From Myxococcus fulvus (GTDB lineage Bacteria; Myxococcota; Myxococcia; Myxococcales; Myxococcaceae): a stretch of DNA of 64,000 bases. The position numbers and the translations under genes are program-made. Under the pieces are notes generated by a model that worked only from the letters and a program-made list of their open reading frames with translations, did no database searches and had not been told where the DNA came from. Shown here piece by piece: positions 43,891 to 53,292 of the stretch. The number at the start of each line of letters is the position of its first letter. Within the stretch, counting starts at the first letter, position 1. The DNA lies in contig NZ_FOIB01000004.1 of assembly GCF_900111765.1 (NCBI RefSeq), forward strand, positions 372,001 to 436,000, in the 5' to 3' direction.

Positions 43891-45603
43891 ATGAACCGAC
43901 GACTGCCCCGACTGCTCACCGCGCTGCCCGTGTCGGCCGCGCTGGTCGCTCCGCCCGTGCTCGCGTGTACCAGCATGCTGGTCAACAAGGGGGCCACGGC
44001 GGACGGCGCCACCCTGATGACGTACGCCGCGGACGCCCACGAGCTCTACGGCGAGCTGTACCACACGCCCGCCCGCCGCCACGCCGCGGGCGCCCAGCGC
44101 GACATCATCGAGTGGGACACCGGCAAGCACCTGGGGCGCATCCCCGAGGCCCCGGTGACGTACTCCGTCGTGGGCAACATGAACGAGCACCAGCTGTCCA
44201 TCGGCGAGTCCACCTTCGGTGGCCGCAAGGAGCTGGAGGGCCCCGCCGGCATCGTCGACTACGGCTCGCTCATCTACATCGCGCTGGAGCGCGCGAAGAC
44301 GGCGCGCGAGGCCATCCAGGTCATGACCACGCTGGTGGCCGAGCACGGCTACGCGTCCAGCGGCGAGTCCTTCTCCATCGCCGACCCCAAGGAGGCGTGG
44401 CTCCTGGAGATGATTGGCAAGGGCACGGGCCAGAAGGGCGCCGTGTGGGTGGCGCGCAAGCTGCCCGAGGGCCACATCACCGCGCACGCCAACCAGGCGC
44501 GCATCGAGCAGTTCCCGATGAACGACTCGGAGAACGTGCTCTTCTCCAAGGACGTCATCTCCTTCGCCCGCGAGAAGGGCTGGTTCAAGGGCGCGGACAA
44601 GGACTTCAGCTTCGCCCAGACATACAACCCGCTCGACTTCGGCGGGCAGCGCTTCTCCGAGGCGCGCGTATGGAGCATCTTCCGGCGCGCGGCCCCGTCG
44701 AAGAACTTCGGGCCGGAGTACGCGGACGGCTCGGCGCCCAACAAGCGGCTGCCCCTGTGGGTGAAGCCCGACAAGAAGCTGTCCGTGCAGGACGTGATGT
44801 CGCTGATGCGCGACCACTTCGACGGCACGCCGCTCGACATGACGAAGGACGTGGGCGCGGGCCCCTACGCCCTGCCGTACCGGTGGCGGCCGATGACGTG
44901 GGAGGTGGACGGCAAGAAGTACGTGCACGAGCGCGCCATCTCCACGCAGCAGACGGGCTTCTCCTTCGTCGCCCAGATGCGCGCCTCCATGCCCGCCCCC
45001 ATCGGCGGCGTGCTCTGGTTCGGCGTGGATGACACGTCGATGACGGTCTACACGCCCATGTACGCGGGCATCCGCGAGGTGCCGCGCAACTTCGCCCAGG
45101 GCGTGGCCAGCCGGGGCAGCTTCTCCTGGGACTCGTCCTTCTGGGTGTTCAACTGGGTGTCCAACCAGGCCTACGCGCGCTGGAGCGACGTGTCCGTGGA
45201 CGTGCACAAGGAGCAGGGCGCGCTGGAGGGCCAGTTCCTCGCGGACCAGGCCGACATCGAGCGCACCGCGCTGGAGCACTACAAGCGCAGCCCCGAGGAG
45301 GCGCGGCGCTACCTCACCGAGTACTCGCTCAGCCAGGGCGAGAAGGTCCACACGCGCTGGAGGAAGCTCGGCGAGACGCTGCTCGTGAAGTACATCGACG
45401 GCAACGTCCGCGACGAGCAGGGCAAGGTGAACCACCCCAAGTACCCGGACAGCTGGTACCGGCGCATCGCCCAGGAGCGCGGCAAGAGCATCCAGATGCC
45501 GCCCGAGCCCGAGGAGCCCAAGCCCGCCGCTCCCCCCGCGCCCGCCAACAAGGCGCCCCCCGCTCCGGCCGCCCCCAAGCCCACCGTGGCGCCCGCGCCC
45601 TGA
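43891..45603 (+). CDS. Secreted C69-family dipeptidase
   Basis: 570 residues. The signal peptide ends LVAPPVLA, which exposes Cys26 as the N-terminal nucleophile of the mature Ntn-hydrolase (CTSMLVNKGATADGATL). The family sequences GNMNEHQLSIGESTFGGR and VTTLV-like helix follow, then a C69 core to about residue 530. The tail is an Ala/Pro/Lys-rich segment of about 35 residues. It cleaves dipeptides outside the cytoplasm, in line with a peptide-scavenging predator. A G+C-rich hairpin follows the stop. Confidence 0.92.
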   Translation: MNRRLPRLLTALPVSAALVAPPVLACTSMLVNKGATADGATLMTYAADAHELYGELYHTPARRHAAGAQRDIIEWDTGKHLGRIPEAPVTYSVVGNMNEHQLSIGESTFGGRKELEGPAGIVDYGSLIYIALERAKTAREAIQVMTTLVAEHGYASSGESFSIADPKEAWLLEMIGKGTGQKGAVWVARKLPEGHITAHANQARIEQFPMNDSENVLFSKDVISFAREKGWFKGADKDFSFAQTYNPLDFGGQRFSEARVWSIFRRAAPSKNFGPEYADGSAPNKRLPLWVKPDKKLSVQDVMSLMRDHFDGTPLDMTKDVGAGPYALPYRWRPMTWEVDGKKYVHERAISTQQTGFSFVAQMRASMPAPIGGVLWFGVDDTSMTVYTPMYAGIREVPRNFAQGVASRGSFSWDSSFWVFNWVSNQAYARWSDVSVDVHKEQGALEGQFLADQADIERTALEHYKRSPEEARRYLTEYSLSQGEKVHTRWRKLGETLLVKYIDGNVRDEQGKVNHPKYPDSWYRRIAQERGKSIQMPPEPEEPKPAAPPAPANKAPPAPAAPKPTVAPAP

Positions 45604-45610
45604 GCGTCCC

Positions 45611-45633
45611 GCCCTCCCCCTCCCGGGGAGGGC
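45611..45633 (+). terminator. 9-bp hairpin after the C69 dipeptidase
   Basis: GCCCTCCCC at 45611-45619 pairs with GGGGAGGGC at 45625-45633 around CTCCC, 8 bases after the stop. The following bases (CTCTGTTGTT) are moderately T-rich, which suits an intrinsic terminator. Confidence 0.65.
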
Positions 45634-45882
45634 CTCGGGCCTCTGTTGTTCCGGAGCGGACACCGAGGCACCCGGCACCCCGGCTCCCACCTGGCGGGGT
45701 GGGCGGCCGGGCGCTCCCCTGAGGGGTCCTGCGAGGCCGGGGCGCGAAAGCCCCACCCTTCTGTCCTCAGTGACTGATAGACAACGCCATCTGGCAGCGG
45801 GGGACCTCGAGGATTGGACACCTCCCGCGGCTCCATGGACATGGCAGAGACAGGGAGACGGCAGGTGAAGGAAGATGAAGTC

Positions 45883-46428
45883 ATGAAGGACGCGGCCAAC
45901 GGGGAACCGGAACCTCACGAAGGCGAGCGGCTCAAAGGGCCGCCCCTCGGCGAAGTGCTCGAGTTCATGCGGCTGTTGTGGGCCGTGGACCACGGGCTCC
46001 AGTCCACCTCGAAGCGGATGGAGTCGACGCTGGGCCTGACGGGTCCGCAGCGGCTGGTCATCCGGCTGGTGGGCCGCTTCCCCGGCATCACCGCGGGGAC
46101 GCTCGCGCAGATCCTCCACGTCCACCCGAGCACGCTGACGGGCGTCCTCAAGCGGCTGGAGAAGCGCGCCCTGCTGGAGCGCAAGTCGGACCCGCTCGAC
46201 GGCCGCAAGGCGCTGTTCGCGCTGACCGAGGCGGGTCGCTCGCTCGACATCCCCTCCGAGGGCACCGTCGAGTCCGCCGTGCAGCGCGTGCTCGGGCGGC
46301 TGTCGCGCTCGCGCATCCTCGCCACCCAGGACGTGCTCACCGCGCTCGCGCAGGAGCTGGGTGGACTGCAGCCGTCCGAGGTGGAGATGGGCGCGGACGA
46401 GGCGCGCAAGGAAGAGGTCCGCAAGTAG
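45883..46428 (+). CDS. MarR-family transcriptional regulator
   Basis: 181 residues from the ATG at 45883, preceded by GAAGGAAG; an ATG at 45814 would give 204. The winged helix is at about 45-120: LVIRLVGRFPGITAGTLAQI, then HVHPSTLTGVLKRLEKRALL and RKSDPLDGRKALFALTEAG, the standard MarR recognition helix and wing. It stands alone between the dipeptidase and the DUF4175 gene, so its target is not obvious. Confidence 0.88.
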   Translation: MKDAANGEPEPHEGERLKGPPLGEVLEFMRLLWAVDHGLQSTSKRMESTLGLTGPQRLVIRLVGRFPGITAGTLAQILHVHPSTLTGVLKRLEKRALLERKSDPLDGRKALFALTEAGRSLDIPSEGTVESAVQRVLGRLSRSRILATQDVLTALAQELGGLQPSEVEMGADEARKEEVRK

Positions 46429-46885
46429 ACCCATCGCCGAGCAGCGTCACGGCCCGCCCCCCTCGCGGGCCGAGGACCTCGGCGTGACGCTCCGGAGTGC
46501 ATGGCCCCCGCGTGAGTCGAGCGCGGCGAGGCGCCTCCGTCCCCTTCCGCGGTCGTCCGTGGGCCGCGCTCCCAGCCTCCCCGCCTGCCCACCGGACGAG
46601 GTGCTCGCCGTCCCGTGCCGCGGGGCGCATCCGGGCCCCGGGCCCCGGCCCACTTCCGAGTCATGACGGGCACTTGGCGCGCCCGGTCGGGACGAAGAGC
46701 CCTGTCCTCGCGCGTTGCCTCCCGGACCCTCCGTCGGCCGCGTCCTTCGTGCGTCGGACACCCTCGCCGTGTCCCGAGCGAAATCGACGTGTCCAAGCTC
46801 CTCGCGGCGCGTCGGACGTTGCTAGAGAATCGGGAAATAGGCACCCCTGTCGGGGGTTGCCTCGCGAACGAGCGGACAGGACAGC
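46429..46885. other. 457-base intergenic region with a hairpin near its end
   Basis: No convincing gene on either strand. It is very GC-rich, with a run of GGGCCCC/GGGCCCC-like repeats near 46630-46650. A hairpin at 46840-46862 (GGCACCCC against GGGGGTTGCC, one bulge) lies 24 bases before the DUF4175 start. The promoter of the DUF4175 operon is presumably here, but I could not identify clear -35/-10 boxes. Confidence 0.5.
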
Positions 46886-49800
46886 GTGAACCTCGACACC
46901 CCGCAGAGCCCAGGCCCCGAGCTGCCGCCCCCGCCACCTCCTCCTCCGTCCGCCCCCGCGTCGTGGGGCCGGCGCTCGCGAGGCGAAGGTGTCCGGGCGC
47001 TCCTGGCCTCCGTGCGCCAGCGCCAACGGCGCTACCTGTGGCTGCAGGGCACCGCGCTGGGGTTCTGTGCCGCGTGCCTGCTGTGGGTGGGCGGAGGCCT
47101 GCTGGGCCTGTGGGCGCCGCGCCTGGGTGGCAGCCTGCTGGGCATGGCGCTGCCGGTGGGCGTGGCGCTGGCGTGTGTCTTCGGGCTGTGGCTCGCGCGC
47201 CGCCGCGTGGGCGATGACACGCTCACCGCGCGGCTCGTCGGTGAGCGCCGCCCGGAGCTGTCCCTGGACGTGCTCGCCGCCGTGGAGCTGATGCGCGAGG
47301 ACGGCGCGCACGCCAACGGCTCCCCTGAGCTGGCGCACGCCTTCCTCCAGCAGATGGACACGCGCGTGCGCACCGTGGACGCGCGCTCCGTCGTCGACCC
47401 GCGCCCCGCGCAGCGCACCGCCCTGGCCGCCTGCGGCGTGCTGCTCCTGCTCGCGCTGGTGATGGGCCTGTTCGGCGAGAAGTGGGCCGCGGGCGTCAAG
47501 CGCGTGCTCGACACGGCGAGGACACCCGAGGCCAAGGCCCAGGTGGAGCCGATTACCGGCGACATCGAGCTGACGTACCGCTACCCCGCGTACACCGGCC
47601 TGTCCCAGCGCACCGTCCCCGGCACCGACGGCGCGGTGAGCGCCCCGGCCGGCACGGAGATTCAAATCAAGACGCGCTCGGACCGCCCCGTGGAGCGCGC
47701 GGAGCTGGTCATCAACGGCGAGGCCCTGCCGCTCCAGGTGACGGGCAACCGGGATTTGACGGGCACCTTCGTCGCGAAGCAGGGCGGCCACTACCACTTC
47801 GCCTTCTACGGCACGCGCGAGAAGCCCATCGCCGTGGGCCCCGACATCCCCCTCACCGTGGAGGCGGACAAGGCGCCACAGGTCTCGCTGCTGACGCCCG
47901 CCGCGGAGCTGGAGGTGGACCCCGGCCAGAAGGTGACGCTCAAGTACGAGGCCACCGACGACTACGGCCTGTCCGGCCTGTCGCTCGTCTTCCGCACGCC
48001 CGGCGCGCAGCAGGACACGCGCGTGCCGCTCCGACGCGAGGACGGCCGGCGGAGCCGCGACACGTACACGTGGGATTTGGGCTCGCTCAAGGTCGACGCG
48101 GGCGACCGGATTACGTACTTCGTGGAGGCGCAGGACAACGACGCGGTGGAGGGCCCCAAGAAGGGCGTCAGCCGCACGCACGTGCTGCGCATCTACTCCG
48201 CCGCCGAGCACCACCGCGCCGCGCTGGAGAAGGCCGAGCAGCTCTGGGGCCGCATGGTGGACCACCTCGCGGACCGCCTGGAGGGGCCCGACCGCGCCAA
48301 GCAGAAGGACGCGCAGGCCATCGCCGCCGCGGGCGCGGTGGACACCAGCGGCCAGCAGCTCATCACCGACATGCGCACCCTGGCGCAGACGCTGTCGCGC
48401 GAGCGCGACGTCCCCAGCGAGCTGGTCTCCGCGCTGGCCAACATCTCCGAGTCGCTGGGCAGCCACATCAACGGCACCGCGGACTTCCGCCGCCTGTTCC
48501 TGCGCACCCAGCGCTCGCGCGGCGAGGACTGGGGCACCGGCAACCGCCTCACCGCCGTGGTGACGGAGGAGATCGCGGAGCTGGAGAAGGACATCCTCTA
48601 CCTGGAGGCCCTGCTGGACCGGCAGAAGCTGGAGGCGCTGCAGGAGATGGCCAAGCAATTGGCCGGCGAGCGCCGCGAGCTGTCGCGCCTCATCGAGGAC
48701 TTCAAGGCCAACCCGGACGAGGCCGCGCGCCAGGCGGTGATGGAGCAGATCCAGCAGCTCAAGGCGCGCATCCAGGAGCTGATGCAGCGCATGGCGGAGA
48801 TGCGCAAGGGCATCCGCGACGAGCACCTCAACGCCGAGGCCCTGTCGGAGATGATGAAGGAGCAGGACCTGCAGTCCGCCCTGGACGAGGTGGAGAAGAT
48901 GATGCGCGAGGGCAAGACGGACGAGGCGCTCGCGAAGCTGCAGGAGCTGGGCATGCAGATGGACGAGATGCTCAAGGGCCTGGACGACGCCAACGAGGAG
49001 TTCGGCGGCGAGCAGTACCCGGAGCTGGCCGAGAAGTTCGGCAAGTTCATGGAGGAGCTCAAGGGCACCGTCGACGAGCAGCAGCGCGTGGCGGAGCAGA
49101 CGCGCCAGCTGCGCGACCAGGCCCGGGCGCAGAACAAGGAGAAGCTCTCCCAGCGCGGCGAGGCCATCAAGGACGAGCTCTTGCGCAAGGTGCAGCAGGC
49201 CCAGCAGAGCTACGACAAGCTCAACCCGGAGCACCTCAACAGCCGCGCCGCGCGCCCGCTGGAGGAGGCCCAGTCGGAGCTGTCCAACGTGGAGAACGCG
49301 CTGAAGGTGAACGACTTCGACCTGGCCGCCGAGGCCGCCGCCCGCGCCGAGGACGCCGCCCGACAGCTGGCCGGCATGGGCGAGCAGCAGAAGCAGCTCG
49401 ACGAGATGTTCGGCAACCCGCCCGAGGTGCGCCAGCAGTCCTCGGAGCTGGCCCAGCGCCTGGACCGCGACGCGCGCAACGTGCAGGACGTCAACCGCCA
49501 GCTCCAGAACCTCTTCCCTCCCCCCGGCTCGCAGCTGTCCCAGCAGGAGAAGCAGCAGCTGCAGCAGCTCGCCCAGCAGCAGCAGCAGTTGGAGCAGCGC
49601 GCGCAGGGGCTGCGCCAGCAGATGGAGGAGATGGAGCAGACCGCGCCCCTGTTCGGCGAGGAGGCCGCGCAGCAGATGGAGGGCGTGGGTCAGCGCATGG
49701 GTGAGGCCGCCCAGCGCATGCAGGGCAAGGACCCGGGCCGGGGCTACGGCGAGCAGCAGGCGGCGCTCGAGGGCCTGAAGCAGTTCCAGCAGCAGATGCA

Positions 49801-50029
49801 GCAGGGCCAGAAGGGCCGCAAGGGCGGGCTGCCGCTTCCGGGCGGCATGAGCGGACGCAAGCAGGGCCAGTCCGGGCGAGACCCCAAGGACCAGGTGGAG
49901 CTGCCCGACGAGGACGCCTTCCAGGCGCCCAAGGAGTTCCGCAAGGATTTGCTGGACGCGATGAAGCAGGGCGCGCCGGAGAAGTACCGCGAGCAGGTGA
50001 AGCGCTACTACGAGGAGCTGGTGAAGTGA
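46886..50029 (+). CDS. DUF4175-family membrane protein with long coiled coil
   Basis: 1047 residues from the GTG at 46886. A Pro-rich N-terminus is followed by hydrophobic helices at about 50-75 and 80-105 and another at about 175-195 (LAACGVLLLLALVMGLF). A beta-rich region (about 215-430) precedes a very long, Gln/Glu/Arg-rich coiled coil from 450 to 960, ending with a Gly/Gln-rich stretch. This matches the DUF4175 family, whose function is unknown. The next gene, a TPR/peptidase protein, starts 11 bases downstream, so they form an operon. Confidence 0.88.
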   Translation: MNLDTPQSPGPELPPPPPPPPSAPASWGRRSRGEGVRALLASVRQRQRRYLWLQGTALGFCAACLLWVGGGLLGLWAPRLGGSLLGMALPVGVALACVFGLWLARRRVGDDTLTARLVGERRPELSLDVLAAVELMREDGAHANGSPELAHAFLQQMDTRVRTVDARSVVDPRPAQRTALAACGVLLLLALVMGLFGEKWAAGVKRVLDTARTPEAKAQVEPITGDIELTYRYPAYTGLSQRTVPGTDGAVSAPAGTEIQIKTRSDRPVERAELVINGEALPLQVTGNRDLTGTFVAKQGGHYHFAFYGTREKPIAVGPDIPLTVEADKAPQVSLLTPAAELEVDPGQKVTLKYEATDDYGLSGLSLVFRTPGAQQDTRVPLRREDGRRSRDTYTWDLGSLKVDAGDRITYFVEAQDNDAVEGPKKGVSRTHVLRIYSAAEHHRAALEKAEQLWGRMVDHLADRLEGPDRAKQKDAQAIAAAGAVDTSGQQLITDMRTLAQTLSRERDVPSELVSALANISESLGSHINGTADFRRLFLRTQRSRGEDWGTGNRLTAVVTEEIAELEKDILYLEALLDRQKLEALQEMAKQLAGERRELSRLIEDFKANPDEAARQAVMEQIQQLKARIQELMQRMAEMRKGIRDEHLNAEALSEMMKEQDLQSALDEVEKMMREGKTDEALAKLQELGMQMDEMLKGLDDANEEFGGEQYPELAEKFGKFMEELKGTVDEQQRVAEQTRQLRDQARAQNKEKLSQRGEAIKDELLRKVQQAQQSYDKLNPEHLNSRAARPLEEAQSELSNVENALKVNDFDLAAEAAARAEDAARQLAGMGEQQKQLDEMFGNPPEVRQQSSELAQRLDRDARNVQDVNRQLQNLFPPPGSQLSQQEKQQLQQLAQQQQQLEQRAQGLRQQMEEMEQTAPLFGEEAAQQMEGVGQRMGEAAQRMQGKDPGRGYGEQQAALEGLKQFQQQMQQGQKGRKGGLPLPGGMSGRKQGQSGRDPKDQVELPDEDAFQAPKEFRKDLLDAMKQGAPEKYREQVKRYYEELVK

Positions 50030-50040
50030 GGGACGCCCGG

Positions 50041-51792
50041 ATGAATCGCTGGGGAGCGCTGGTGCTCGCGCTGGGCCTGTGCGCGGCCACGCCCGCCTTC
50101 GCGCAGGAGTCCTCGCTCAAGGACGAGGTGAAGACGCGCCTGGGCCAGGTGGAGTCGGCGCTGGATGACTGGGACGTGCCGGGCGCCCGGCGCGAGCTGT
50201 CCGAGGTGGAGGCGCTGATTCCCGCCGACGTGGAGCCCCTGAAGTACTACCAGGGCCGCGTGGCCTTCGAGGAGGGCCGCTACGACGACGCGGTGGGCCT
50301 GCTCCAGGGCGCCAACATCGAGGACAAGCCAGGCAGCTACCTGCGGCTGGCCAAGGACACGCGCGACATCGTCAAGAACCACCAGCGCGCGGAGAGCGAG
50401 CACTTCATCTTCCTCTACCCCAAGGGCAAGGAGGCGGTGCTGGTGCCGTACGCGCTGGAGACGCTGGAGGGCATCCACCGCGCCATGGCGGAGGACCTGG
50501 GCTGGACGCCTCCGGGCGGCAAGATTCGCGTGGAGGTGGTGAACAACGCGCGCGAGCTGGCCAAGGTCAGCACGCTCACCGAGAAGCAGATCCGCACCAC
50601 CGGCACCATCGCCATCTGCAAGTTCAACAAGCTGATGGTGACCAGCCCCAAGGCGGTGGCGCAGGGCTACGACTGGCAGGACACGCTGGCGCACGAGTAC
50701 ATCCACCTCGTGGTCAGCCAGATGAGCCGCAACACGGTGCCCATCTGGTTGCACGAGGGCCTGGCCAAGTTCCTGGAGTCGCGCTGGCGCGGCAAGGCGG
50801 GCCTGGCGATGACGCCCTCCACGCAGGCCCTGCTCGGCAAGCGCGTGAAGGCGGACAAGCTCATCCCGTTCGAGAAGATGCACCCGTCCATCGCGCTGCT
50901 GCCCACCGCGGAGGACGCGGCCACGGCCTTCGCGGAGGTGTTCTACGCCATCGACTACGTGCACCAGTCCAAGGGCGCCGCGGGCCTGCGCGCCGTGGTG
51001 CAGGGGCTCAAGGCGGGGCAGTCCGACAAGAAGGCGGTGGAGACGGCCATGGGCATGCCGTTCGGCCTGTTCGAGAAGGCCTGGCTCTCCCACATCAAGA
51101 AGCAGCCCTTCCCCATGGAGCTGGTGCCGCGCGACGACCGCGTGGTGCTGAAGGAGGACGCCAAGGGCAAGGTGAAGGAGGACGGCGAGAAGAAGGGCCG
51201 TGAAATCTCCTTCGGCGACTTCAACGAGGTGCAGGAGGTGCCCGCGCGCAAGTTCGCGCACCTGGGGGAGCTGCTCCGCGAGCGCAACCGGGTGAAGGCC
51301 GCCGCCGAGGAGTACGCCAAGGCCCACAAGCTGGTGGGCGACAAGTACGAGTCCGTCTCCAACAAGTACGCGCTGACGCTCCTGGAGCTCAAGCGCCTGG
51401 ACGAGGCGGAGAGCGTGCTGCGCGGAAGCCTCCGCGTGCACCCGGGCGCGCCCGCCACCAACGTGCACCTGGGCCGCATCCTCCTGCACCGCAAGGACTA
51501 CCCGAAGTCGAAGACGGCGTACCTGGAGGCGCTCGCGTCGGACCCGTTCGACCCGGAAATCCATGTGGCGCTCACGCGCATCCACGGCGCGCTCGGCGAG
51601 GCGGAGCTGGCGAGCCGCGCGAAGACGGCGACCGCGGTGCTCACGGGCCTCAAGCCCGAAGAGGTGGAGGAGCTGGCGCGCAGGTTCCTCCAGGAGGAGG
51701 CGGAGCTGTCCGGCACCAGCGTGCCCGCCTCCGGAAGCGACTCGAAGCCGCCCGTTGCTCCCGCCGCGAGCGCGCCCGACGCCGGCCGCTGA
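50041..51792 (+). CDS. Secreted TPR protein with peptidase-MA (gluzincin) domain
   Basis: 583 residues from the ATG at 50041, which has GTGAGGGA upstream. The signal peptide ends CAATPAFA. TPR-like helices at 30-110 precede a metallopeptidase domain of the MA-like type: LAHEYIHLVV supplies HExxH, and WLHEGLAKFLE supplies the third ligand. Further TPRs lie at about 410-540 and a Pro/Ala tail ends the protein. It is probably periplasmic and zinc-dependent, perhaps acting with the DUF4175 protein upstream. Confidence 0.87.
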   Translation: MNRWGALVLALGLCAATPAFAQESSLKDEVKTRLGQVESALDDWDVPGARRELSEVEALIPADVEPLKYYQGRVAFEEGRYDDAVGLLQGANIEDKPGSYLRLAKDTRDIVKNHQRAESEHFIFLYPKGKEAVLVPYALETLEGIHRAMAEDLGWTPPGGKIRVEVVNNARELAKVSTLTEKQIRTTGTIAICKFNKLMVTSPKAVAQGYDWQDTLAHEYIHLVVSQMSRNTVPIWLHEGLAKFLESRWRGKAGLAMTPSTQALLGKRVKADKLIPFEKMHPSIALLPTAEDAATAFAEVFYAIDYVHQSKGAAGLRAVVQGLKAGQSDKKAVETAMGMPFGLFEKAWLSHIKKQPFPMELVPRDDRVVLKEDAKGKVKEDGEKKGREISFGDFNEVQEVPARKFAHLGELLRERNRVKAAAEEYAKAHKLVGDKYESVSNKYALTLLELKRLDEAESVLRGSLRVHPGAPATNVHLGRILLHRKDYPKSKTAYLEALASDPFDPEIHVALTRIHGALGEAELASRAKTATAVLTGLKPEEVEELARRFLQEEAELSGTSVPASGSDSKPPVAPAASAPDAGR

Positions 51793-52159
51793 AAAAGTCG
51801 GCCCTCGGCGCGGGCCTTGCGCCCCGCCGCGCGCGCCTCGACTCGCGTCGCGGAGGAGGCCCGTCGCCCGCGAGCCCGCACGGGCCGCGCGCTCGTCGGG
51901 CTGGAGAGCGGGCGGGCCTGTGCGCACGCGGCCGACCTGTCAGGGGGTGCCTAGCTTCACGCCGGGGAAGTGAGGCACCCGACACATCTGGTCCGACACC
52001 CGAACAGTCCCAGCGTTGACTGCCCCACGTCCTCATCGGCGTTCGTGCGCTGTCGCACGGACCCGCGCCGTTGCGCATACCGCGGACCACGCGTTGGCCC
52101 AAGGTGCGTGCCCGCGGCCCGACAGTGATGGATTCCCGACGTGAAAAGGAGCAGTCCAC
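51793..52159. other. 367-base intergenic region with an inverted repeat
   Basis: No gene is visible. A stem formed by GGGTGCCT at 51945-51952 and AGGCACCC at 51973-51980, with an inner CTTC/GAAG stem, may terminate the DUF4175 operon. A TTGACT box at 52016 could belong to the promoter of the DUF4142 gene, but no matching -10 is clear. Confidence 0.45.
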
Positions 52160-52879
52160 ATGAAGCGCACCCTTCCCGGCATCGCCCTCGCAGTCTCCCT
52201 GTTCACCGGTGGCGCGGCACTGGCCCAGAGCGGCGCGTCTCCGACGCCTCCGTCCTCGCCCAGCATGAAGCCCGCGACGACGCAGAAGGGCATGGCCGAG
52301 TACCGCGGCTTCATGGCTCCCACCGATGAGAAGGCCCTGCTGGAGCGGCTGCACTACGCCAACCAGCAGGAAATCCAGGCGGGCCAGCTCGCGCAGAAGA
52401 ACTCGCAGAACGCGGAGGTGCGCTCCTTTGGCGAGATGATGGTCAAGGACCACACCGCCATGGACGAGAAGCTCATGGCCTATGCGAAGAGCAAGAACCT
52501 CAAGCTCTCGGACATGCCCAAGCCCATGAACGACGTGGAGAAGAAGATGATGGCCCAGGACAAGGCCACCATGGAGGAGCTCACCGTGCTCCAGGGCGCG
52601 CCCTTCGACTCCTGTTACATGGCGGGCCAGGTGGGCGACCATGACGCCGTGCTCGGCAAGGTGCTCGCCGCGCGGCAGGGCATGCCCTCGGCCAGCCCCG
52701 AGCTGACGGCGATGTTCACCGAGCTCACCCAGAAGGTCCCCGCCCACCGCGAGCAGGCCTGGCAGATCCTGGGCAAGCTGGATGACGGCATGGCCGTGGG
52801 CGGCTCCGGTGCCTCGCCCGCTCCGGCTGGCAACAAGGACCACGCGGGCCACGGCGACATGGGTACGAAGAAGAACTAG
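52160..52879 (+). CDS. Secreted DUF4142 (ferritin-like four-helix) protein
   Basis: 239 residues, with signal peptide LPGIALAVSLFTGGAALAQ. The DUF4142 domain covers about 60-200: LLERLHYANQQEIQAGQLAQ, then SFGEMMVKDHTAMDEKLMAY and VGDHDAVLGKVL. The C-terminal tail is Gly/His-rich (KDHAGHGDMG) and could bind metal. DUF4142 proteins are periplasmic or outer-membrane proteins of unknown function, often linked to stress. The ATG follows AAAAGGAGC. Confidence 0.9.
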   Translation: MKRTLPGIALAVSLFTGGAALAQSGASPTPPSSPSMKPATTQKGMAEYRGFMAPTDEKALLERLHYANQQEIQAGQLAQKNSQNAEVRSFGEMMVKDHTAMDEKLMAYAKSKNLKLSDMPKPMNDVEKKMMAQDKATMEELTVLQGAPFDSCYMAGQVGDHDAVLGKVLAARQGMPSASPELTAMFTELTQKVPAHREQAWQILGKLDDGMAVGGSGASPAPAGNKDHAGHGDMGTKKN

Positions 52880-52940
52880 TCCCGCACGCCGCTCCGAGGG
52901 CTATTCCAGGACGTCACTGGGTGCGGTAGGACACCACGTC

Positions 52941-53219
52941 ATGTCCATCCGAACCCTCGCAGTGACGAGTCTGTTGGCGCTCGGAGCGGTGCTCACTGGC
53001 TGCTCCAGCAACGCCGACACCATCTGTGACCTCCGCAAGGAGTGCTTCCCGGGCAGCGACGACACGGGCAAGTGCGCGGACCGCATCAACGACTGGGTCG
53101 ACGACCGGGACTCCGACGAGCGGCGCGAGCGCGTGTCCGAGTGTGCCGACTGCATCTCGGACCGGAGCTGTTCGGAGTACCTGGAGCACTGCATCGACGA
53201 GTGCTTCGTCGTCCCCTGA
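52941..53219 (+). CDS. Small Cys-rich lipoprotein
   Basis: 92 residues. The signal LALGAVLTGCSS is a clear lipobox. The mature part is acidic with about nine further cysteines (CDLRKEC, CADCISDRSC, HCIDEC), probably all in disulfides. The family is not recognised. No Shine-Dalgarno precedes the ATG; a TAGGAC box 10 bases upstream would fit a near-leaderless transcript. A strong hairpin follows the stop. Confidence 0.7.
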   Translation: MSIRTLAVTSLLALGAVLTGCSSNADTICDLRKECFPGSDDTGKCADRINDWVDDRDSDERRERVSECADCISDRSCSEYLEHCIDECFVVP

Positions 53220-53234
53220 AGCCCCCTGACATGG

Positions 53235-53272
53235 AAGGGCCCCTCGCGCGGTGTTCCGTGCGAAGGGCCCTT
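53235..53272. terminator. 17-bp hairpin between convergent genes
   Basis: The arms at 53235-53251 and 53256-53272 pair over 17 bases, with one C-A mismatch and one G-T pair, around the loop TGTT; the outer 8 bp are AAGGGCCC/GGGCCCTT. It lies between the small lipoprotein (+) and the S9 peptidase (-) and, flanked by A's and T's on its two sides, is well placed as a bidirectional terminator. Confidence 0.8.
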
Positions 53273-53292
53273 GGGACTGCTTCAGACGTGAG

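Noticed and set aside
45814..45882. Upstream start of the MarR gene at 45814
   Set aside because: Not excluded, but the ATG at 45883 has the better purine-rich site and the extra residues show no family similarity.
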